From Microbispora corallina (lineage in GTDB: Bacteria > Actinomycetota > Actinomycetes > Streptosporangiales > Streptosporangiaceae), in contig NZ_BOOC01000029.1 in NCBI RefSeq assembly GCF_016863035.1, positions 1-64,000 of the forward strand: a stretch of DNA of 64,000 bases. Direction: 5' to 3'. Numbering within the stretch: position 1 is the stretch's first letter; every line of letters begins with the position of its first letter. Positions 8,908 to 15,977 of this stretch are shown here, piece by piece. Position numbers and translations under genes: made by a program. The notes under the pieces are model-generated. The model did not search any database, was not told the origin of the DNA, and saw only the letters and a list, made by a program, of their open reading frames with translations.

Positions 8908-9819
8908 ATGACACGTAAGTCCACCCCGTTCAACGCCAAAACCACCGCCTACGAGATCCTCACCGGTATCGACCTCACCGGGCGGCGGATCATCGTCACC
9001 GGCGGAGCCTCCGGGATCGGCCTGGAGACCGTCCGGGCGCTGCAGGGCGCGGGGGCTGACGTCACCGTCGCTACCCGCAACCCCACCGGCGGCCAGCGAG
9101 CCTTGGACCTGAGCGATCTCGGCTCGGTGCGCGCGTTCGTGGACGATTGGAGCGGGCCGGTGCACGTGATCGTGGCGAACGCCGGGATCATGGCTCTGCC
9201 TGCCCGCCAGGTCGCCGCCAACGGCTGGGAGCTGCAGCTGGCGACGAACTTTCTCGGGCACTTCGCACTGATCACCGGCCTGCGGGAGAACCTGCGGCAG
9301 GCCGGCGACGCGCGGGTGGTCATGGTGAGTTCCGGCGCTCAGCTGCACGCGCCGTTCGACTTCGACGACCCGCACTTCGAGCGCCGCCCGTACGACCCGT
9401 GGGTCGCGTACGCGCAGTCGAAGACGGCCGACGTGCTGCTCGCGGTCGGCGCCGCCCGGCGCTGGGCCGCCGACGGAATCACCGCGAACGCGCTCGCGCC
9501 CGGCTACATTCACACCAACCTGCAGCGGCACCTCGACGACGCCACCATGCGAGCAGCGGGCGCGATGGACGACGAGGGGAACCTGCTGACCCCCGACTAC
9601 TACAAGACCCCGGAGCAGGGCGCCGCCACCTCGGTGCTGCTCGCCGGGTCGCCGCTGCTGGACGGCGTGACGGGCCGGTTCTTCTCCTCCGAGAACCAGG
9701 AGGCTGAGGTGGTGCGGGGCGGTCCGGGCGCGACCGCAGGCGTCGCCGCCTGGTCGGTGGACCCGGCCGCCGCGGACCGTCTCTGGGCCTACGCGCTCAC
9801 AGCGACAGCGGACCACTGA
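8908..9819 (+). CDS. Short-chain dehydrogenase/reductase (SDR)
   Basis: A 303-residue SDR using NAD(P)H. The cofactor motif TGGASGIG lies at residues 31-38, NAGIM stabilises the fold, a VMVSSGAQ segment carries the catalytic Ser, and Tyr168 and Lys172 sit in YAQSK. After TGGASGIG, the usual NADP arginine is seen as VATRN, favouring NADP(H). The family relatives closest in layout are the oxidoreductases annotated as retinol or protochlorophyllide-reductase-like SDRs. The true substrate is unknown. It is divergently paired with the AraC regulator, which probably controls it. Confidence 0.9.
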   Translation: MTRKSTPFNAKTTAYEILTGIDLTGRRIIVTGGASGIGLETVRALQGAGADVTVATRNPTGGQRALDLSDLGSVRAFVDDWSGPVHVIVANAGIMALPARQVAANGWELQLATNFLGHFALITGLRENLRQAGDARVVMVSSGAQLHAPFDFDDPHFERRPYDPWVAYAQSKTADVLLAVGAARRWAADGITANALAPGYIHTNLQRHLDDATMRAAGAMDDEGNLLTPDYYKTPEQGAATSVLLAGSPLLDGVTGRFFSSENQEAEVVRGGPGATAGVAAWSVDPAAADRLWAYALTATADH

Positions 9820-10069
9820 ACCGAAGCGTCGTCACCGGCACGTCCCAGCCGCGCTCGCCGATCGCCTAGCGTCGGCAGACGCACCCCACAAAGCGGCCGT
9901 CATCAGCGTGGCTGGCCGCTGTCTAGAGAAACCCCTGAGGCCGAGTCCGCGCCGCACCGATCACGAGTACGGGTTCGCCGACGGCCGTCGGGGGCTCCGG
10001 CGGCAGGTCGACAGGCACAGGAGCGTCACCATGTCCGATAGGTCGTACGAGAACTTTGGAGCACCATTC

Positions 10070-10738
10070 ATGACTACTGTGATGCTTGTCCACGGCGCCT
10101 GGCACCAGCCGAGCAGTTGGGCGCGGCTTGAGGCCGAGTTGCACGCTCTCGGCTATGGCACGCACACGCCGGGGCTCCCGAGCGCTGGCGAACATCCCAC
10201 CGCAGGTATGCATGACGATGCCGCCGTACTGGCTGCGGAACTGGCGTCGATCGCAGGACCGGTCGTGCTGCTCGGGCATTCCTACGGGGGCATCCCGATC
10301 ACCGAGGCCGCCGCCGGAGCGAGCAATGTTGAACGGCTGATCTACCTCGCTGCCTACATGCCGGACAAAGGACAGTCGATGTACGCCATCCACGGCCTCC
10401 CCGATCCCGAAGAAACAAGCGGCCTGTTCCCGCTCAGCAACGAGCCGCGTGTCTCGCTCTATGGCGATCTGCCCGATGGAGAGGCCGAGCAGGCGGTGAG
10501 CAAGCTGGTCAACCAGACCATCCGATCGTTCGCGGAGAAGGTCGACGTAGCCGCCTGGCGGAGCATCCCGTCCACTTACATCATCACGGAGCAGGACAAG
10601 GCCATCCCTCTTGCGCTGCAGGAGCAGATGGCAGCCCAAGCGGCCGAGATTCACCGGCTCCCTGGCGGTCATTCGCCGTTCCTGTCCCAGCCGCGCCGGC
10701 TGGCCACCCTCATCGACGAGATCGTACGGACGGCCTGA
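10070..10738 (+). CDS. Alpha/beta hydrolase (EstC-like)
   Basis: A 222-residue alpha/beta hydrolase. HGAWHQPSSW near the N-terminus forms the oxyanion hole (HG motif), GHSYGG carries the nucleophile Ser71, and GGHSPFLSQP carries the catalytic His near the C-terminus, with an Asp in ITEQDKAIP. This is the layout of small esterases of the EstC/salicylate-esterase-like group. ATG 10070 has TGGAG eight bases upstream; upstream in-frame extensions look non-coding. It is separated from the SDR by 250 bp in which I see nothing definite. It may be co-inherited with the SDR and AraC genes. Confidence 0.88.
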   Translation: MTTVMLVHGAWHQPSSWARLEAELHALGYGTHTPGLPSAGEHPTAGMHDDAAVLAAELASIAGPVVLLGHSYGGIPITEAAAGASNVERLIYLAAYMPDKGQSMYAIHGLPDPEETSGLFPLSNEPRVSLYGDLPDGEAEQAVSKLVNQTIRSFAEKVDVAAWRSIPSTYIITEQDKAIPLALQEQMAAQAAEIHRLPGGHSPFLSQPRRLATLIDEIVRTA

Positions 10739-10740
10739 AC

Positions 10741-10992
10741 CTACCCGGATTGGGGACCATCATGGATCGCCCACTCCCTCAGCTTGCGCGCCTTGCAAAT
10801 CTCGCAGTAATACGGCGGGCAGCCACCATTAATGAAATCACCGCAGCCCCAGCCAGTGATCTCGCCGCACGAGCAGACGACATCCCCTGGGTGGCGGTGG
10901 CTCATATGTTCCCAATGGCCATCGTGATCACCGCCGACGACCAACTCCTCCCAGAGGATCGGCCCCTGATGCACGTCGGTGCCGCCGGCCAC
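10741..10992 (-). CDS. Small Cys-rich protein (phage/element type)
   Basis: An 83-residue protein of unknown function. The C-terminal half has paired cysteines (VVCSCGE, WGCGDF, GCPPYYCEICKARK) that suggest a zinc ribbon. I chose the GTG at 10992 because GGAGG lies seven bases upstream; an internal ATG at 10905 would give 54 residues. It is the last of six small minus-strand genes (10741-13219) that look like the accessory genes of actinobacterial phages or integrative elements. It ends two bases from the stop of the convergent hydrolase gene. Confidence 0.6.
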   Translation of the reverse strand: MAGGTDVHQGPILWEELVVGGDHDGHWEHMSHRHPGDVVCSCGEITGWGCGDFINGGCPPYYCEICKARKLREWAIHDGPQSG

Positions 10993-11078
10993 GGCTGGTC
11001 CTCCAGGTGAAACGTGCTCGCGGATCTGCTCGGCGGGGTGGTCCTCGGTGCGGAGCGCCGGCTCTCCCGAGCTCCCGG

Positions 11079-11354
11079 TCACGGGCTCACGGGATCGAAG
11101 GCCGCTGCGAAGTCCGTGGATGACCATGACGTCGGGCCGGGAGCTGGGCGGCTGAGCACCGTCCCCGGCTGGATGGCGGTGAGCGTGCCGTCCGGGTTGC
11201 CGATCAGCAGCACCGGCACGCCGTTGTCGTTACGGATCCCGGCGTAGGCGTCGACCCCGACGAACTCGACGGCCTCGGCCGCGTTGGTCCCGTCCCACTC
11301 GAACGCCTCGACCTCTTGCGGCTGCGGCGTCTTCTCACGGTAACGGCGGATCAT
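11079..11354 (-). CDS. Small phage-type protein (MIRRYR... family)
   Basis: A 91-residue protein. The start MIRRYREKTPQPQEVEAFEW, the segment WDGTNAAEAVEFVG and the end FAAAFDPVSP match the pattern of a small protein family common in actinophages and prophages (R-Y-x-K-x-P-x-x-V-x-A-x-x-W at the start, F-x-A-T-Y-E-P at the end). Function is unknown. ATG 11354 has GGGAG eight to nine bases upstream. Between IQPG and the C-terminus the usual PGDW segment is not recognisable, so part of the protein may be altered. Confidence 0.65.
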   Translation of the reverse strand: MIRRYREKTPQPQEVEAFEWDGTNAAEAVEFVGVDAYAGIRNDNGVPVLLIGNPDGTLTAIQPGTVLSRPAPGPTSWSSTDFAAAFDPVSP

Positions 11355-11370
11355 GCTTTGCTCCCGTCTC

Positions 11371-12000
11371 TCATGCTGATTCTCCGTAGTAGATGGTGCG
11401 GCCGTCAGCCCAGACCAGCATGGCCGAACCATCGAGCCGGTTCTTGTCGATCCGGCCACGCGGCCGCTCCCCGCGCGAGTCCTCACACTTCGCGTTCGAG
11501 CACGCGACCCGGCCAGACTCCCGCGTCATTCGCAGCGAGTACGTCTTGCAGTACGGCCAGGCCGGCGGCAGGCCCTTGCTGACGCGGATCGGGACCCAGC
11601 GCTCGGACTCGCCGATGTCGCGGACCTCGCGGGCCTGCCTCACCCACGTGTCGAGCTCGTTCCGGGCTCGTCGGGCGAGGTCGTCGGGGACGCCGTGGAC
11701 CAGGCGGGCGATCGCGTCGAGCGCCGCCGTGGTGTTGCTGTCGGACCCGCCCCGGTCCTCGGCGAGGCGTCCGGTCACGTGGTAGCGGAGATCACGCTCC
11801 AGCTCGCGGACCCCGGCGTGGATGGTCATGAGCAGCGGCCCGGCCTCGGCGTGCCAGGGTGCCGGGCTGCCGGACACCTTATGGTGCTGCGTGCTCCCCT
11901 TGGTGGCGTCGGCGACGGGTTCGGCGAGCAACTCCTGGAGCTGGGCGAGCAGCGGCTTCAGCTCGGCGACGAGGGCGGGGATCTCCTCGGCAGGGGTCAC
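11371..12000 (-). CDS. Phage/element hypothetical protein with C-terminal zinc-ribbon-like part
   Basis: A 209-residue protein. The N-terminal 60 residues are helical and Leu/Ala-rich, the middle carries WHAEAGPLLMTIHAGVREL and DSNTTAALDAIARL, and the end has YCKTYSLRM followed about 15 residues later by VACSNAKC, resembling a zinc ribbon with one Cys replaced by Trp (WPYC). Proteins of this arrangement occur next to whiB-like and HNH genes in actinobacterial phages and integrated elements; function is unknown. It overlaps the upstream gene by four bases, indicating co-transcription. Confidence 0.7.
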   Translation of the reverse strand: MTPAEEIPALVAELKPLLAQLQELLAEPVADATKGSTQHHKVSGSPAPWHAEAGPLLMTIHAGVRELERDLRYHVTGRLAEDRGGSDSNTTAALDAIARLVHGVPDDLARRARNELDTWVRQAREVRDIGESERWVPIRVSKGLPPAWPYCKTYSLRMTRESGRVACSNAKCEDSRGERPRGRIDKNRLDGSAMLVWADGRTIYYGESA

Positions 12001-12308
12001 GGACCCTCCGAAGGAAGCACTTCCCAGGTCCAGCGGCCGTCACTGTTCCGCGCCCGGTACCGACCCGGGCGCACTGGCGGGCCGTCGAGCCCGTGAATGT
12101 GGTCGTGCAGGTCGCAGCTCATCAGGGCGTCGTCCAGTCGTTCCCGCAACGGATGCCGGACGGTGAAGGTCTCGGCATGGAACTGCACAATGTGCTCTGT
12201 CTCCCGGTCCTCCAGCAGATCGGCGACCGCTGTTGGTCGAGGACAATGGAGGTACGAACACGTGATGTAACCGCCGTCGGCGACGAACAGGGTCCGGCCG
12301 CAGCCCAT
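11997..12308 (-). CDS. DUF6085-like small protein, possibly frameshifted at its start
   Basis: A 103-residue protein. PMGCGRTLF, GYITCSYLHCPRPTAVADLL, DRETEHIVQF, HPLRERLDDALMSCDLH and DGPPVRPGRYR match a conserved actinobacterial phage/element family (DUF6085-like) whose paired Cys residues probably bind zinc. In frame, the ATG at 12308 starts inside the conserved CPMGCG motif. One base earlier in phase, a better start ATG (12337) encodes MADISPG, which would join to YCPMGCG if one base were removed. The gene may therefore carry a one-base insertion near its 5' end. It overlaps the next gene by four bases. Confidence 0.62.
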   Translation of the reverse strand: MGCGRTLFVADGGYITCSYLHCPRPTAVADLLEDRETEHIVQFHAETFTVRHPLRERLDDALMSCDLHDHIHGLDGPPVRPGRYRARNSDGRWTWEVLPSEGP

Positions 12309-12329
12309 GGGGCAGTACCCGGCGAGATG

Positions 12330-12692
12330 TCAGCCATCGGTCCTCCATTCGTGGTTCATGCACCCGGGCCACCATTTGCGCACGTCGGTGGCTTCGCCGT
12401 GGGAGATCCGGCCGTCGCCGTAGATGCACTTGGGGTAGCGGCGGTTGTGGTGTCCGAGCAGCTTCCGGAACTGGCAGTTTCCGCAACGGCGCCCGTCCGC
12501 CGTGCGGTCGTCGGCGGGCCCGGCCTCGGCGTGGAGCCGGAGCGGCGAGGACAGCACGGCGGACAGCGGGTGCAGCCCGGCGGCGAGCATGGCAGCCTGC
12601 CGCCTGCTGCGCTTCACACCCTCGGACTCCGCCGGCGCGGGCGGCGGCAGGGCGGGCTGGTCGACGTCGAACAGGGCCAGGTCGTCAGCCAT
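12330..12692 (-). CDS. Phage/element hypothetical protein with Cys/His cluster
   Basis: A 120-residue protein starting MADDLALFDVDQPALPPP. The conserved part lies at the C-terminus: DGRRCGNCQFRKLLGHHNR, YPKCIYG, RISHGEATDVRKWWPGC. The four cysteines and nearby histidines suggest a metal site. This pattern is common among small genes of integrated conjugative elements and prophages of actinomycetes. Function unknown. It overlaps the small membrane protein gene by eight bases. Confidence 0.7.
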   Translation of the reverse strand: MADDLALFDVDQPALPPPAPAESEGVKRSRRQAAMLAAGLHPLSAVLSSPLRLHAEAGPADDRTADGRRCGNCQFRKLLGHHNRRYPKCIYGDGRISHGEATDVRKWWPGCMNHEWRTDG

Positions 12693-12924
12693 CCCCGCCT
12701 CCCCGCCGGTCGTTGAGGGCCTGGGCGAGGATCGCGCAGGCCGTCAATGGCCACAGCACGCTGTACGAAACGAGCACTAGCGCCATGAAGGCCGTCCGGG
12801 GCAGGCCGGCCTCTCGGGCCAGCATGTCGACGACGTAGGGCTGCAGGACCATGCCCGCCACCGCGAAGACGAGCCAGCCGTAGGCGCCGAGGACGTACAC
12901 GGCGAGGAGGGGGCTACCAAGCAC
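12685..12924 (-). CDS. Small membrane protein
   Basis: A 79-residue protein with two hydrophobic segments: residues of about 4-24 (LLAVYVLGAYGWLVFAVAGM) and 44-66 (ALVLVSYSVLWPLTACAILA), separated by a charged loop. The GTG at 12924 has GAGGAGG seven bases upstream. It overlaps the upstream gene by eleven bases, so it is part of the same small-gene operon. No family recognised; phage-encoded small membrane protein is possible. Confidence 0.6.
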   Translation of the reverse strand: MLGSPLLAVYVLGAYGWLVFAVAGMVLQPYVVDMLAREAGLPRTAFMALVLVSYSVLWPLTACAILAQALNDRRGGGDG

Positions 12925-13219
12925 CGCCGCCTCCTCGGCAGGGCCGGTCCTTGACCAGCTCGTACGGGCCCTCGCACACGAGGCAGCCGGTCGCGCCGCC
13001 CTGGAGGAGGTTCTCGTTGTCAAAGTAGGTGGTGTGTTCGGGGTCGAGCATCCGCTCGGGGTCGACGCGATGGATGGTCACGCACACCCACAGGTGTTCG
13101 CCCAGGGGCAGGGCCTCGACGGCCCGGGCGAGACGCGCCCCCGACAGCGCCTCCTCCGGGACCAGGACCTTGACCCCGGTCTGCTGCCACGCCTTCCGCG
13201 GTTCGTCCGGCCTACCCAT
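12914..13219 (-). CDS. Hypothetical small protein of the phage-like cluster
   Basis: A 101-residue soluble protein beginning MGRPDEPRKAWQQTGVKV. The middle contains GEHLWVCVTIHRVDPERMLD and the C-terminal part has GCLVCEGPYELVKDRPC with three cysteines. No family is recognised with certainty; its content (V-C-E-G-P-Y) resembles short proteins in actinobacterial prophages. It is the first gene of the six-gene minus-strand string. Between it and the UbiA gene (13220-13334) I see no convincing gene. Confidence 0.6.
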   Translation of the reverse strand: MGRPDEPRKAWQQTGVKVLVPEEALSGARLARAVEALPLGEHLWVCVTIHRVDPERMLDPEHTTYFDNENLLQGGATGCLVCEGPYELVKDRPCRGGGGAW

Positions 13220-13334
13220 GACCGCCCCCCGGCAGCATCACCACGCCCGGCGTGGCCATGGTGTGCTCATGAACGGCCAGGCGCTGCCGCCCGTCCCCGT
13301 GCGGCAGGCCGCCGAACCGGGCTGACCGGCGGCC

Positions 13335-14222
13335 TCAGGACGTGGTGAGGACGCCCGTCCCGGTGGCCGCCAGGAGCGCGACGTCCACGGCGGCGGCCGC
13401 GACGGCGGCGGCGAACGGCACCCGGGGCGAACGCCCTCCGAGCAGCGCCCCGGCCGCCGTGCATAGGCAGACCACGCCGAGCGCGGCCCATCTGACCGGC
13501 CCCGCGGGCCCCGGAGGCGCCAGCACCAGCAGGACGGACGCGGCCAGCAGCGGCAGGGGCAGCAGGATCCGCACCCGGCGGGGGCCGAGGCGCTGGGGCC
13601 AGCCGCGCACCCCGGTCGCCATGTCTCCGGCGATGTCCGGCAGCACGTTGCCCAGGTGCGCGCCGCAGCCGAGCAGCGCGCCGGCGAGCACCGCCCACCA
13701 GGCGGGCCAGGGACGGCCCGGCAGCCCCGTCGCCACGAACGCGGGGACCGCCCCGAACCCCACGGCGTACGGCAGCCAGGACAGGAGCGTGCTCTTGAGC
13801 CGCAGGTTGTAGGCCCAGGCGGCGCCCACGGCGGCGAGGTGGACGAGGCCCGCGACGACGCCGCACGCGAGCGAGAGCGGCACGCAGAGGGCGAGCGCGG
13901 CGAACGCGGCGGCCCGGACCGTGCCCGCGCCCACGCGCCCCGTCACGATGGGCTTGTCCATGCGGCCGGTCGCGGCGTCCCTCGGGGCGTCCACGGCGTC
14001 GTTGCACCAGCCGACCGACAGCTGGCCGGTGAGGACGGCCGCGGTGACGACCGGCAGGCCGGCGGCGCCCCGTCCGCCGATCGCGGCGAGCGCGGTGACC
14101 AGGGCCGTTACCGCGACGGCCGGCCCGGGGTGGCAGGCGAGCGCGAGCCCGGCCACGGCCCGCGACGGCCGCCGCCGCTCCCGGCCCAGGGCGCTGTCGC
14201 GCGCGGTCCCGCTGTCCGTCAC
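13335..14222 (-). CDS. UbiA-family prenyltransferase
   Basis: A 295-residue intramembrane prenyltransferase. The first Asp-rich motif NDAVDAPRD lies near residue 73 (binds Mg2+ and the prenyl diphosphate) and is followed by RMDKP. The second, DIAGDMATG, lies near residue 195. Eight to nine hydrophobic helices surround them. UbiA enzymes attach polyprenyl chains to aromatic acceptors. The start is GTG 14222. The gene diverges from a type III PKS operon with 105 bp between starts, so the aromatic or resorcinolic product of that operon is a plausible acceptor (inference). Housekeeping UbiA enzymes (menA, cyoE) lie in other contexts. Confidence 0.85.
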   Translation of the reverse strand: MTDSGTARDSALGRERRRPSRAVAGLALACHPGPAVAVTALVTALAAIGGRGAAGLPVVTAAVLTGQLSVGWCNDAVDAPRDAATGRMDKPIVTGRVGAGTVRAAAFAALALCVPLSLACGVVAGLVHLAAVGAAWAYNLRLKSTLLSWLPYAVGFGAVPAFVATGLPGRPWPAWWAVLAGALLGCGAHLGNVLPDIAGDMATGVRGWPQRLGPRRVRILLPLPLLAASVLLVLAPPGPAGPVRWAALGVVCLCTAAGALLGGRSPRVPFAAAVAAAAVDVALLAATGTGVLTTS

Positions 14223-14295
14223 CAGACGAGAGTAGACCGGGAGGACGCGTGCGGCGCATGAGGCATGCGGAAGGCCAAGACGGGCAAAAGGGATA

Positions 14296-14309
14296 GTGAC
14301 TGCTGTCAC
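14296..14309. promoter_or_regulatory. CRP-type palindrome upstream of the type III PKS gene
   Basis: GTGACTGCTGTCAC is a perfect GTGAC-N4-GTCAC palindrome. It fits the GTGA-N6-TCAC pattern of CRP-family sites and the GTG-N6-GNCAC form reported for Streptomyces Crp. It ends 18 bp before the PKS start codon and lies in the divergent promoter region with the UbiA gene. Two more GTGA-N6-TCAC sites lie before lanKC. Confidence 0.5.
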
Positions 14310-14327
14310 CTGCCCGGGGGATGTCGA

Positions 14328-15389
14328 ATGACGCGAATCGCGGCTGTCCATGGTGTTCTTCCCCCCAACCGCTACACGCAGGCAGAGATCACGGACACCG
14401 TGGCCCGGGTGTGCCTCCCGGCGGGCGCCGACCGGCGGGTCCTCGACCGGCTGCACGCGAGCGCACGCGTGGGTCACCGCAACCTCGTCCTCCCCCTCGA
14501 CCAGTACGGGAAGCTCGACGGCTTCGGCGCCGCGAACGACATCTTCATCGAGGCGGCCCTCGACCTCGGCGCCGAGGCCGTGGCCGGCGCCATCGACGCC
14601 GCCGGCCTCGACCCGGCCGACATCGACATGATCATGTGCACGTCCGTCACGGGGATCGCCACACCGTCGCTCGACGCGCGCCTGGTGAACCGCCTCGGCC
14701 TGCGCCCGGACGTCAAGCGGGTGCCGGTGTTCGGCCTCGGCTGCGTGGCGGGCGCCGCCGGCATCGCCCGGCTGCACGACTACCTGCGCGGCTGGCCGGG
14801 CCACGCCGCCGTGCTGCTGTCGGTCGAGCTGTGCTCGCTCACCCTGCAGCGAGACGACTCCTCGATGGCGAACCTCGTGGCCGGGGCGCTGTTCGGCGAC
14901 GGCGCGGCCGCGGTCGTGGCGCTCGGCGACGACCACCCCGGCGCTCCCGGCGCGGGGCCGGCTGTCGTGGCGACCCGCAGCAGGCTCTACCCCGGCTCGG
15001 AGCGCGTCATGGGGTGGGACGTCCGGGACACCGGGTTCCGCGTCGTGCTCGACCCCGGCGTGCCCGGGGTGGTCCGCGCCCACCTGGGCGGCGACGTGCG
15101 CGACTTCCTGGCCGACCACGGCCTGACCGGCGACGACGTCACCGCCTGGGTGTGCCACCCGGGAGGGCCGAAGGTGCTGGAGGCGGTCGCCGAGACGCTC
15201 CGGCTCCCCGAGGGCGCCCTCGAGCTGACGTGGCGCTCGCTCGCCGACATCGGCAACCTGTCGTCCTCGTCGGTGCTGCACGTGCTGCGGGACACCCTCG
15301 CCCTGCGGCCGCCGCCGCCCGGCACTCCGGGGCTGCTCATGGCGATGGGCCCCGGCTTCTGCTCGGAACTCGTCCTGTTGCGCTGGTAG
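14328..15389 (+). CDS. Type III polyketide synthase (chalcone/stilbene synthase superfamily)
   Basis: A 353-residue homodimeric ketosynthase. The catalytic triad is visible: Cys139 in GLGCVAGA, His277 in WVCHPGGPK and Asn310 in DIGNLSSSSV. The C-terminal GPGFCSE loop matches the GPG signature. Type III PKSs extend an acyl-CoA starter with malonyl units and cyclise it to resorcinols, pyrones or naphthols. The order PKS, ICMT-like methyltransferase, FAD oxidoreductase equals Streptomyces griseus srsABC, which makes methylated, oxidised phenolic lipids, so an alkylresorcinol-type product is the best inference. ATG 14328 has GGGGGA upstream; a frame-extending upstream ATG at 14265 lacks support. 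Confidence 0.93.
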   Translation: MTRIAAVHGVLPPNRYTQAEITDTVARVCLPAGADRRVLDRLHASARVGHRNLVLPLDQYGKLDGFGAANDIFIEAALDLGAEAVAGAIDAAGLDPADIDMIMCTSVTGIATPSLDARLVNRLGLRPDVKRVPVFGLGCVAGAAGIARLHDYLRGWPGHAAVLLSVELCSLTLQRDDSSMANLVAGALFGDGAAAVVALGDDHPGAPGAGPAVVATRSRLYPGSERVMGWDVRDTGFRVVLDPGVPGVVRAHLGGDVRDFLADHGLTGDDVTAWVCHPGGPKVLEAVAETLRLPEGALELTWRSLADIGNLSSSSVLHVLRDTLALRPPPPGTPGLLMAMGPGFCSELVLLRW

Positions 15390-15404
15390 GGACCGGAGGA
15401 CGTC

Positions 15405-15977
15405 GTGTCGCCCTGGTACACGCTGCTCGTCGCGCTCGTCGGCCTGGAACGGCTCGCCGAACTCGTCGTCGCCCGGCGCAACCTGCGCTGGAGCCTCGAA
15501 CGGGGAGGGGTCGTGTCGGGGCGCGGCCACTACCCCTTCATGGTCGTCCTGCACACCGCGCTTCTCGTGGGCTGCCTGCTGGAGGTGTGGCTGGCGGACC
15601 GGCCGTTCGTGCCCGCCCTCGGCTGGCCGATGGTCGCCCTGGTCGCCGCCGCCCAGGGACTGCGCTGGTGGTGCATCGCGACGCTGGGACCCCAGTGGAA
15701 CACGCAGGTCGTCGTCGTGCCGGGGCTGCCGCTGGTGCGCCGGGGGCCGTACCGGCTCTCCTGGCTGCCGCACCCGAACTATGTGGCGGTGGCGGTCGAG
15801 GGCGCGGCGCTGCCGCTGGTGCACACCGCGTGGATCACCGCCGTGGCGTTCACGCTGCTCAACGCCCCGCTCATGGTCGTACGGCTGCGAAGCGAGACCG
15901 CGGCCCTCGCCGCCCTCGCCCACGAGCCCGGACGGCCGGGGCGCTCCCCCGCCGTTTCCGGCGAGACGCCGGCGTGA
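15405..15977 (+). CDS. Isoprenylcysteine carboxyl methyltransferase-family membrane methyltransferase
   Basis: A 190-residue ICMT-family protein with about four membrane helices. The C-terminal SAM-binding region contains VVVVPGLPLVRRGPYRL and LPHPNYVAV (the HPxY motif of the family). In srsB-type enzymes this fold O-methylates phenolic lipids made by the neighbouring type III PKS. The GTG start at 15405 has GGAGG eight bases before. It is 15 bp downstream of the PKS gene and overlaps the next gene by four bases (GTGA), so the three are co-transcribed. Confidence 0.85.
   Translation: MSPWYTLLVALVGLERLAELVVARRNLRWSLERGGVVSGRGHYPFMVVLHTALLVGCLLEVWLADRPFVPALGWPMVALVAAAQGLRWWCIATLGPQWNTQVVVVPGLPLVRRGPYRLSWLPHPNYVAVAVEGAALPLVHTAWITAVAFTLLNAPLMVVRLRSETAALAALAHEPGRPGRSPAVSGETPA

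Noticed and set aside
13335-15923. Very long minus-strand open frame across the PKS and methyltransferase genes
   Set aside because: Only the part from GTG 14222 onward (UbiA) reads as protein; the rest is antisense to the well-supported PKS operon and is Arg/His/Gly-rich without motifs.
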